Shown here piece after piece: positions 6,831 to 13,674 of a stretch of DNA of 14,485 nucleotides (its first letter is position 1; each line of letters opens with the position of its first letter). Below the pieces are notes generated by a model. The model made no database searches. It had not been told where the DNA came from and saw only the letters and a program-made list of their open reading frames with translations. Location: the NCBI GenBank assembly GCA_945897395.1, contig CAMDFE010000008.1:1-14485 (forward strand), written 5' to 3'. The DNA is from Chryseobacterium gleum. Its GTDB lineage: Bacteria; Bacteroidota; Bacteroidia; Flavobacteriales_D; Sanyastnellaceae. Position numbers and translations under genes: made by a program.

Positions 6831-7781
6831 ATGGCCAAAAAATCTACCCCTGCCAAAAAAGTTGTTGCGAAAAAATCTGCCCCTGCAAAGAAGGCTGCTC
6901 CAGCGAAAAAGATAGTTGCTAAAAAAGCCACTCCTGCCAAGAAAGTAGCGCCTGCAAAGAAAGCTGCTCCTGCTAAGAAAGTAGCGCCTGCAAAGAAAGC
7001 TGCTCCTGCGAAGAAAGTAGTTGCGCCTGTGAAGAAAGCTGCTCCTGCGAAGAAAGTAGTTGCACCAGTGAAGAAAGCTGCTCCTGCGAAGAAAGTAGTT
7101 GCACCAGTAAAGAAAGCAGCTCCTGCGAAGAAAGTAGTTGCACCAGTAAAGAAAGCAGCGCCAGCGAAAAAAGTAGTTGCGAAAAAGGCAGTGCCTGCAA
7201 AGAAAGCAGCGCCTGCGAAGAAGGTCGCTGCGCCTGTGAAGAAAGTCGTTGCGCCAGTAAAGAAAGTAGAAGTAAAGAAAGTTAAACCAGCTCCAGCAGT
7301 TACCGCTAAACCAGCGGCCGTGAAGAAACCCGAGGCAAAGATTACTGCTCACGTTTATAAACCTGCTCCAGAGATTAAAAAAGAACCAGTGAAGATGCCA
7401 GCAGAACCAGTTAAAGGATTACGTTATTCAGACAGTGATTTGAAAGAATTCCAAGTGTTAATCAAAGAGAAATTAGAACAATCGCGTTCAGATTTCGAAG
7501 AGTTAAAAGAGTCTCTTTCAAGAGAAGGAGACAATAGCACCGACGATACCTCCCCTACATTTAAAATGATGGAAGACGGAAGCGACACTAACAGTCGCGA
7601 AGAAGTGGCTCAATTGGCTTCACGTCAAGAAAAATTCATTAAGAACCTCGAAAACGCTCTTCTCCGTATCATGAACAAAACATACGGTGTTTGTCGTGTT
7701 ACAGGACAGCTTATTCCTAAAGAACGCCTGCGTTTAGTGCCTCATGCTACCCTTAGCATTGAAGCGAAGAACATGCAGTAA
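6831..7781 (+). CDS. TraR/DksA-family protein with long Lys/Ala/Pro-rich N-terminal tail
   Basis: The protein has 316 residues in two parts. Residues 2 to about 150 are low-complexity repeats of APAKK, VVAKK and VVAPVKK, strongly basic and resembling histone H1-like tails. A short linker rich in Pro and Lys follows. From about residue 198 comes a TraR/DksA domain: a coiled-coil helical pair (LKEFQVLIKEKLEQ...; EVAQLASRQEKFIKNLENAL), then YGVCRVTG at 285-292 and IPKERLRLVPHATLSIEAK at the end. Of the four zinc-finger cysteines of classical DksA only C288 remains (T291 replaces the second, and the last pair is absent), as is usual for Bacteroidota members. DksA binds the RNA polymerase secondary channel; whether this protein does so is inferred from family. 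The basic tail suggests DNA or RNA binding. The gene lies 5 bases after ileS and 11 bases before lspA, so it is probably co-transcribed with both. Confidence 0.9.
   Translation: MAKKSTPAKKVVAKKSAPAKKAAPAKKIVAKKATPAKKVAPAKKAAPAKKVAPAKKAAPAKKVVAPVKKAAPAKKVVAPVKKAAPAKKVVAPVKKAAPAKKVVAPVKKAAPAKKVVAKKAVPAKKAAPAKKVAAPVKKVVAPVKKVEVKKVKPAPAVTAKPAAVKKPEAKITAHVYKPAPEIKKEPVKMPAEPVKGLRYSDSDLKEFQVLIKEKLEQSRSDFEELKESLSREGDNSTDDTSPTFKMMEDGSDTNSREEVAQLASRQEKFIKNLENALLRIMNKTYGVCRVTGQLIPKERLRLVPHATLSIEAKNMQ
6837..7284 (+). repeat. Low-complexity Lys/Ala/Pro coding repeat array
   Basis: In-frame short repeats encode (A/V)PAKK and VVA(P/K)(V/K)K modules. Within them, a 39-base unit (13 codons, protein unit APAKKVVAPVKKA) is present in four near-identical tandem copies at 7002-7040, 7041-7079, 7080-7118 and 7119-7157. 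A further copy diverges after its VVA codons. The copies differ mainly at synonymous positions (GCG/GCA, CCT/CCA, GTG/GTA, GCT/GCA), which suggests recent expansion by slippage or unequal recombination. Confidence 0.92.
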
Positions 7782-7792
7782 GATCTCGTATA

Positions 7793-8467
7793 GTGAGAAA
7801 AGTACTCTTAACTATTTTAAGCGTTGTTGCGCTTGATCAAATTTTAAAAATATGGATAAAGCTCACTTTTCTCTACGGAGAAAATTTAGAGCTTATTTCC
7901 GGTTGGCTCGATTTACAATTCGTTGAAAATCCGGGTATGGCTTTCGGGTGGATGTTCCCTGGAACTTCCGGAAAATTAGCACTGAGCATTTTCCGAATCA
8001 TTGTTGTTACGGCAATAATCATCTACATCTACAAGCTTACAAAAAAGAAAACCCACCAAGGGTATATGTTTTGTTTGGCACTCATCGTAGCCGGAGCGTT
8101 GGGGAACATCATTGACAGCGCTGTTTATGGAATGAGCTTCGACAAAGGTTCAACCTTCGATCCGCATTTCCAAGATTATACGGCGTATTCAGATACTGCA
8201 GCATTTTCTTCGGAAGGTTATGCTCCATTTCTAATGGGAAATGTGGTAGACATGATTCACATTACTAAAGAATTCGATTTTCCAACGTGGTCACCTATTC
8301 ATGCAGGAGAAAGAGCTGAAATCTTCCCTCCTATTTTCAACATTGCCGATGCCTCTATTTCGGTTGGAATCATTCTCATATTACTCTTTCAAAGACGTTT
8401 TTTCAAGGAAGAAGAAGAAGAAGTAATTGTTGAAGAAGCCGTCACTGAACTCGATCCTTCCACATGA
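7793..8467 (+). CDS. lspA: Lipoprotein signal peptidase (signal peptidase II)
   Basis: The 224-residue inner-membrane aspartyl protease removes the signal peptide from diacylglyceryl-prolipoproteins. It starts with GTG at 7793; no in-frame ATG precedes the conserved first segment, which contains the expected LDQILKIWIK. Other landmarks are FVENPGMAFG, GNIIDSAVYG (104-113), the first catalytic Asp in GNVVDMI (D153) and the second in FNIADASISVG (D186), with four hydrophobic segments. About 45 residues separate D108 from D153, against about nine in the E. coli enzyme; this periplasmic insertion is normal in Bacteroidota LspA. The C-terminus is a very acidic tail (KEEEEE and onward), probably cytoplasmic. 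The stop overlaps the next start in an ATGA tetranucleotide, a sign of translational coupling to murF-alr. Confidence 0.96.
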   Translation: MRKVLLTILSVVALDQILKIWIKLTFLYGENLELISGWLDLQFVENPGMAFGWMFPGTSGKLALSIFRIIVVTAIIIYIYKLTKKKTHQGYMFCLALIVAGALGNIIDSAVYGMSFDKGSTFDPHFQDYTAYSDTAAFSSEGYAPFLMGNVVDMIHITKEFDFPTWSPIHAGERAEIFPPIFNIADASISVGIILILLFQRRFFKEEEEEVIVEEAVTELDPST

Positions 8468-10908
8468 AATTGAATCTTTCCATTTCTGATCTGACCCAAA
8501 TTGTTAAGGGTGAAATCTCAGAAGGGAACTGCACGAGTTTTATTCATTTCATTTGCACCGATACGCGTCACACCGTAGACACGGAACACACCTTATTCAT
8601 TCCACTTATTGGTGAACATTTCAATGGTCATACATTTGTTGAAAGTGCCTATAATAAGGGAATTCGAACTTTTATTGTTTCGGAACATGTGAGTCTATCA
8701 GATGATTGCATTGTGATTCATGTTGAAAACACGACCGAAGCCTTTCAAAAAATTGCTGCCCATCACCGTAAGCAATTCAACATCCCAGTAATCGGAATTA
8801 CCGGAAGCAATGGAAAAACGATTGTGAAGGAATGGATCAATCAATTGCTTGCCGATGATTACTGCATTGTAAGAAGTCCGAAAAGTTTCAATTCACAAAT
8901 TGGCGTTTCACTTGCCGTTCTTCAACTTGAACCCATACACAATTTGGGGATATTCGAGGCGGGAATTTCTCTTCCGGGAGAAATGAATGCGCTTCAGCGT
9001 ATCATTCAACCCACAACAGGTGTCTTCACATTTTTAGGAAGCGCCCATGCTGAAAATTTTTTATCTCCATCAGAATTACTTCATGAAAAAATGATCCTGT
9101 TCGGTTCCTGCGAAACACTCGTTGCCCCTTCAAACCTTGAATTAAATTTTAGTGGGAATATCATTCGAGTTGGAAATCAAGCACAAGACGATTTTTCCAT
9201 TCGAGAAATAAAATCTTCTTCAACACACTCCATTATTTCATTCAATTGGAAAGGAGAATTGTCTTCAGCAGAGATTCCGTTTGTTGATACTATATCCATC
9301 GGTAATTTCGCGCTGGCCGCTGCCGCAGCTCTGCACCATGGACTTTCATTGACTCAGTTGTCAGAGAAAGCGCCACAGCTGATGGCCGTTGAAATGCGCA
9401 TGCAACAATTGAAAGGAATTGGCGGAATGCAATTGCTGAACGACAGTTACAGCAACGATCTTACCTCCTTGAAACTTGCGCTTCAGCATTTCAACTTGAA
9501 CATTCAAGCAAAAAAACGAAGTGTCATCATCTCCGATATTTTACAAAGCGGAATGAATGACGAAATCTGGACCTCACGTGTTGTAGAACTCATGAATGAA
9601 TTTCATATCGACAACATTTTTGCTGTCGGTGAAATTTTCCTTCAACATAAAAATAAATTACCAAAAAATTTCTCTTGCTTTCAAAGCACCGAAGGATTTC
9701 TTGAATTTCTAATTTCTAATAAAATCACTTCGAACGCCTTGCTTATTAAAGGTGCTAGGAAATTTCATTTCGAAAAAATAGTCAACGCCTTGCAAGAGCA
9801 GCACCAAGAAACCATTTTCGAGGTGAACATGCATGCGCTGGCCAACAACTATTATTATTTCCGTTCATTACTGAATCCCAATGTAAAACTCATGGGAATG
9901 GTTAAAGCGAATGGATACGGAATTGGTGCTGTAGAGGTCGCTGTGTGCCTCGCCAATTGCGGCATTGATGCACTCGCGGTTGCATACACAGATGAAGGAG
10001 TGCAATTGCGTGAAGCTGGAATTTCGCTTCCCATTTTAGTGCTTGAGCCGAACGTTACAGACTTCGCTCCTTTGTTCAAACATCGACTTGAGCCTGAATT
10101 GTTTTCCATACGTTCGTTGAAAGCCTTCATACAAGCAGCGAAAGAGTTCAATGCGGAAAAAACATTCAAGGCACATTTGAAACTCGATACGGGCATGAAC
10201 CGTCTCGGATTCAAACCCAATGAAACATCTGAATTACTCGAATTACTGAAAGAAAATTCAAACGCTGAAATAACTAGCATCTTCACGCACTTTGCTGCTT
10301 CGGAAGATGAAACACACGACGTCTTCACACAAAATCAAATCAACGATTTTGAAAATCGTTGTGCGCAGATTTCAGCAGTGCTAGGCTATTCTTCAACACT
10401 TCACGCCGCGAATACCGGCGGAATTCAGCGATGGAAGAACGCACAGTTCGATATGGTGCGCCTTGGAATTGGACTCTATGGTGTTTCAGCATTTGAAGAT
10501 GAACAGAAAATGTTGCGCAACGTAGGAAGCCTAAAGACACGTATTGTTCAAATTAAAACCGTCCTTCCGAATGACAGTGTGGGTTACGGAAGAACATTTA
10601 CTTCGAACCAAGAAATGAAAATAGCCGTTCTACCCATTGGCTACGCAGACGGCTTCCGAAGATCGCTTTCCAACGGAAACGGAAAAGTGTTTATCCATGG
10701 AAAAGCCTGTCCGGTCGTGGGTCGCGTGTGCATGGATGTATGCATGGTTGAGGTTACACATCTTGGCGTTCAGGAGGGTGACGAGGCTATTATTTTCAAC
10801 GAAGACCACTCCATTATTGACTTCGCAAACGACTGCGAAACGATAGCCTACGAGGTGCTCACGAGTATTCCCCAACGCGTAAAGCGTATAATTGTAAACG
10901 AGGCATAA
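8464..10908 (+). CDS. murF-alr: Bifunctional UDP-MurNAc-tripeptide:D-Ala-D-Ala ligase / alanine racemase
   Basis: An 814-residue cytoplasmic fusion typical of Bacteroidota. The N-terminal half is MurF, which adds D-Ala-D-Ala to the UDP-MurNAc-peptide with ATP. It shows the P-loop in ITGSNGKT (residues 112-119), the SFNSQIGV substrate block, EAGISLPGEM, and the LNDSYSND motif of the central domain. The C-terminal half, from about residue 440, is alanine racemase (fold type III PLP enzyme), which makes D-Ala from L-Ala. It shows MVKANGYGIG with the PLP lysine K481, LKLDTGMNRLGF, MVRLGIGLYG, the catalytic tyrosine Y708 in VGYGRTF, and VGRVCMD. The two activities are successive users of the D-Ala pool, so the fusion makes metabolic sense. 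It starts within the lspA stop (ATGA). No obvious terminator follows. Confidence 0.97.
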   Translation: MKLNLSISDLTQIVKGEISEGNCTSFIHFICTDTRHTVDTEHTLFIPLIGEHFNGHTFVESAYNKGIRTFIVSEHVSLSDDCIVIHVENTTEAFQKIAAHHRKQFNIPVIGITGSNGKTIVKEWINQLLADDYCIVRSPKSFNSQIGVSLAVLQLEPIHNLGIFEAGISLPGEMNALQRIIQPTTGVFTFLGSAHAENFLSPSELLHEKMILFGSCETLVAPSNLELNFSGNIIRVGNQAQDDFSIREIKSSSTHSIISFNWKGELSSAEIPFVDTISIGNFALAAAAALHHGLSLTQLSEKAPQLMAVEMRMQQLKGIGGMQLLNDSYSNDLTSLKLALQHFNLNIQAKKRSVIISDILQSGMNDEIWTSRVVELMNEFHIDNIFAVGEIFLQHKNKLPKNFSCFQSTEGFLEFLISNKITSNALLIKGARKFHFEKIVNALQEQHQETIFEVNMHALANNYYYFRSLLNPNVKLMGMVKANGYGIGAVEVAVCLANCGIDALAVAYTDEGVQLREAGISLPILVLEPNVTDFAPLFKHRLEPELFSIRSLKAFIQAAKEFNAEKTFKAHLKLDTGMNRLGFKPNETSELLELLKENSNAEITSIFTHFAASEDETHDVFTQNQINDFENRCAQISAVLGYSSTLHAANTGGIQRWKNAQFDMVRLGIGLYGVSAFEDEQKMLRNVGSLKTRIVQIKTVLPNDSVGYGRTFTSNQEMKIAVLPIGYADGFRRSLSNGNGKVFIHGKACPVVGRVCMDVCMVEVTHLGVQEGDEAIIFNEDHSIIDFANDCETIAYEVLTSIPQRVKRIIVNEA

Positions 10909-10959
10909 ACTTCGTTGGGAAAAATGTCATTTCTGTGAACGTGTAAGGTGCATTCATTC

Positions 10960-10978
10960 CGATATTTACAGAATATCG
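10960..10978. repeat. Perfect inverted repeat in the leader of the S8 protease gene
   Basis: CGATATT (10960-10966) and AATATCG (10972-10978) form a perfect 7-bp dyad around a five-base spacer (TACAG), ending eight bases before the ATG at 10987. It lies in the only sizeable gap (10909-10986) between murF-alr and the protease. It could be an operator, or an RNA hairpin close to the translation start; there is no T-run, so a terminator is unlikely. I see no clear TAnnTTTG promoter box in this gap. Confidence 0.5.
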
Positions 10979-10986
10979 AATCTATT

Positions 10987-13638
10987 ATGATGCACAAAAA
11001 TTATTTTCAAAAATCAATTTTGACCTTTCTAAGCTTAATCGCTTTTTCATTTCTTTCATTCGGACAAGCTGCCAGAATGAATAACGAATTCATCCTTCAA
11101 CTTAAAAAAGGATTTTCTCCTGCCCAAGCAGAACAAGAATTGACTCTCCATTTCGGAATTCTTCCTGAAATTAAAGTGAGCTACGAAGTCAGCGATATCA
11201 TGCGCGCGTGGTTGTTTACCTTCAATGAAGAATTGGTTTCGCTCAATGAAATCATTCGCTACGCTCCAACTTGCTCAAGTATTCAATTGGCTCAAGCCAA
11301 TCACAAACTTGCGGAACGCATTGTTCCGAATGATCCTTCATACGGCCAACAATGGTTTCACGACGACGCTTCAGACAACGACATTGACACGCCAGAAGCG
11401 TGGGACATTACTACCGGCGGATTAACAGCCTTCGGAGATGAGATCGTTGTTTGTGTAGTTGAAGGTGGTGGTGCGAAATGGGATCAAGCAGACATCATAG
11501 AAAACCACTGGACCAATACCAATGAGATAGACGGAAATGGAATTGACGATGATAACAACGGTTACATCGATGACATTGACGGATGGAACATGTCTGCAAA
11601 CAGCGATGCTGTAGCAGCCGGAAATCATGGCACCCAAGTGAGCAGTATGATTGGTGCGAAAGGTGATAACGGCATTGGAATTACCGGTGTGAACTGGAAT
11701 GTGAAAATTATGCAAGTCGATATGGGCGGAATCTCTGAAGCCAATGTCATTGCAGCCTACACCTATCCGCTTAAAATGCGTCGCTTGTACAATGAAACAA
11801 GCGGAGCACAAGGCGCATTTGTTGTCGCTACCAATAGCAGTTGGGGAACCGACAACGGACAACCTTCGCAAGCGCCACTTTGGTGCGCCATGTATGACAC
11901 GTTGGGTGTTGCCGGAATTCTTTCGTGTGGTTCTACCGCGAATAACAACGTAAACATTGATGTTGTTGGTGATCTTCCAACAGCATGTCCGAGCGAATAT
12001 ATGGTTGCAGTAACTGCTACAAACAGTTCTGACGTTCGTACATTCAGTGGTTATGGCCTTACAACGATTGATTTGGGTGCTCCAGGAGAAGCAGTTTATT
12101 TAGCCGGAAACACAAACTACGGAAACACATCAGGAACTTCCTTTGCGGGGCCATGTGTAGCCGGTGCAATAGCACTCTTGTATTCTGCCCCCTGCACTTC
12201 GCTCATGTCCATTGTGAATGCAAATCCAATAACAGGGGCCCAACTGATCCGCGATTATATTTTCAACGGGGTTGACGTAGTACCCAACCTTCAACCCGAA
12301 ATGGTAACGGGCGGACGATTGAATGTGAAAAACAGTCTCGATTTATTGTTGAGTGAATGTTCAGGCGGAGGTTGCGTCGCGCCTTTTGCAATTGGTGCCA
12401 TGCAAATTCCAAACATGTTAGATTATAGCGTTTTTTGGAACAGCACGCCTGACGTAACCACCTTTGCTTGCCAATATCAATTGCAGGGTTCGGGTACCTG
12501 GACACTTATCGAAAATATAAACGCAAACAGTGTTGAGCTCAATGGACTGCTTGCTTGTTCAACATACGAAATTCAATTAGCATCTTTGTGTAACGACACT
12601 TTGGGTGAATGGACAAATTCATTCTTACTTACCACCGAAGGATGTTGCGTCAACCCGAACGAATATTCGGTTCCGAATGCGCAAGGTGCCACAACAGCGA
12701 CTGTTGCATGGAATGATATCTTTGCATCAGATGGTTACAGTATTCAATTAACGGGTCCAAACGGAACCGAGATTATTCAATCGCTTCAGCCAAACATTAC
12801 ATTCTTTAACCTAGATTCGTGCACCACCTATACCATTCAAGTTGCATCAATCTGCATCAATCCAGAAAACCCTTTCACTCCGTTTGAATTCTCTACGACG
12901 GGTTGTGGTTCATGCACAGACCTTGTTTATTGCGATGCAAACGGTGGAGATATAAGCGATGAATACATTGATGCGGTTGCAGTTGGATCATTCACAAACA
13001 CCAGCACAACGAATGCGATTTATACCGACTATACAAATTTGAGCACCCTTACACTTGCTGCTGGAAGTTCATATCCTGTTACACTTACACCAGGTTTTTC
13101 GGCGGGTTCATACAGTGAATATTTCAAAATTTGGATCGACTACAATGCCAATGGAACTTTCGATGAACCCCAGGAACTGGCATTCGATGCAGGAAGCGGA
13201 TCACAAAATACAGTAACTGGAACGATTACCGTTCCTGCGGCCTCCGCTCTTGCTGCAGGAAGCACGCGCATGCGTGTTGGAATGGCTTATGTCGGAAACT
13301 TTGGGACGGGAACACCTCCAACATCATGCGGAACATATGACTACGGTGAAGTGGAAGACTACTGCGTAAACTTGCAATTGGCAGATGGCGTTCAAACCAT
13401 TGAAAACAATTTCAACTTCAACGTATTTCCAAATCCAGCCAATGAAACGGTGTTCTTCACCCTTCCATCTAACATTCAAAAATTCCAATTGAAAGTATAT
13501 TCGAGCGAGGGAAAATGCGTGAAACAAATCACGACTGATTCACGTTCTTTCTCGGTAAACGAATTGGCTGCAGGATGGTACGTTTTCGAAGTGCTTTCGG
13601 ATAACGGAATTGCTAGAACAAAAATTTGTGTTGAGTAA
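10987..13638 (+). CDS. Secreted subtilisin-like (S8) peptidase with Fn3-like, GEVED and T9SS type A sorting domains
   Basis: The protein has 883 residues counting from ATG 10987 (ATG 10990 is equally possible); both give a clean signal peptide (FLSLIAFSFLSFGQ, cleavage near residue 27). The regions in order are a prodomain-like stretch (about 30-120), an S8 catalytic domain (about 130-450), two Fn3-like domains (about 463-553 and 554-640), a GEVED domain (about 643-797, GEVED itself at 787-791) and a T9SS type A sorting domain (FPNPA at 814-818, ending KICVE). Catalytic positions seen are H214 in NHGTQV, oxyanion N283 in TNSSWG and S385 in GTSFAGP. The position of the Asp in the usual D-T/S-G reads Glu (E159, in VVEGGGA). 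A Gly/Asp-rich loop, GNGIDDDNNGYIDD, resembles a calcium site common in these proteases. The protein is predicted to be exported through the T9SS to the surface or medium. Activity is uncertain because of E159. Confidence 0.92.
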   Translation: MMHKNYFQKSILTFLSLIAFSFLSFGQAARMNNEFILQLKKGFSPAQAEQELTLHFGILPEIKVSYEVSDIMRAWLFTFNEELVSLNEIIRYAPTCSSIQLAQANHKLAERIVPNDPSYGQQWFHDDASDNDIDTPEAWDITTGGLTAFGDEIVVCVVEGGGAKWDQADIIENHWTNTNEIDGNGIDDDNNGYIDDIDGWNMSANSDAVAAGNHGTQVSSMIGAKGDNGIGITGVNWNVKIMQVDMGGISEANVIAAYTYPLKMRRLYNETSGAQGAFVVATNSSWGTDNGQPSQAPLWCAMYDTLGVAGILSCGSTANNNVNIDVVGDLPTACPSEYMVAVTATNSSDVRTFSGYGLTTIDLGAPGEAVYLAGNTNYGNTSGTSFAGPCVAGAIALLYSAPCTSLMSIVNANPITGAQLIRDYIFNGVDVVPNLQPEMVTGGRLNVKNSLDLLLSECSGGGCVAPFAIGAMQIPNMLDYSVFWNSTPDVTTFACQYQLQGSGTWTLIENINANSVELNGLLACSTYEIQLASLCNDTLGEWTNSFLLTTEGCCVNPNEYSVPNAQGATTATVAWNDIFASDGYSIQLTGPNGTEIIQSLQPNITFFNLDSCTTYTIQVASICINPENPFTPFEFSTTGCGSCTDLVYCDANGGDISDEYIDAVAVGSFTNTSTTNAIYTDYTNLSTLTLAAGSSYPVTLTPGFSAGSYSEYFKIWIDYNANGTFDEPQELAFDAGSGSQNTVTGTITVPAASALAAGSTRMRVGMAYVGNFGTGTPPTSCGTYDYGEVEDYCVNLQLADGVQTIENNFNFNVFPNPANETVFFTLPSNIQKFQLKVYSSEGKCVKQITTDSRSFSVNELAAGWYVFEVLSDNGIARTKICVE

Positions 13639-13674
13639 GTAAACTAAATGACAACATAGATTGTCTTATGTAAA

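Noticed and set aside
7002..7157. Regular 39-base repeats considered as a CRISPR array or iteron set
   Set aside because: Units are directly adjacent without spacers, stay in frame and encode a clean protein repeat.
6717..7352. Open - strand frame of 211 codons opposite the repeat array, rich in Arg/Phe/Leu/Tyr/Cys
   Set aside because: It is the mirror of the Lys/Ala/Pro codons in the real gene; stops are absent only because of the biased repeat. No family resemblance.
9855..10328. Open - strand frame of 157 codons within the racemase domain
   Set aside because: It lies wholly antisense to a strongly conserved enzyme domain; composition is that of a shadow frame.
10948..10986. Longer start for the S8 protease at GTG 10948
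   Set aside because: It would add 13 residues ahead of a complete signal peptide and would cross the inverted repeat; ATG 10987 or 10990 gives a normal signal sequence.
11422..11871. Open - strand frame of 149 codons within the S8 domain
   Set aside because: It is antisense to clear catalytic motifs and lacks any family signature.
13651..13671. Short overlapping dyads (GACAA/TTGTC and ACATA/TATGT) between the last two genes, considered as a terminator
   Set aside because: Stems are only five pairs, mutually exclusive, and not followed by a T-run.
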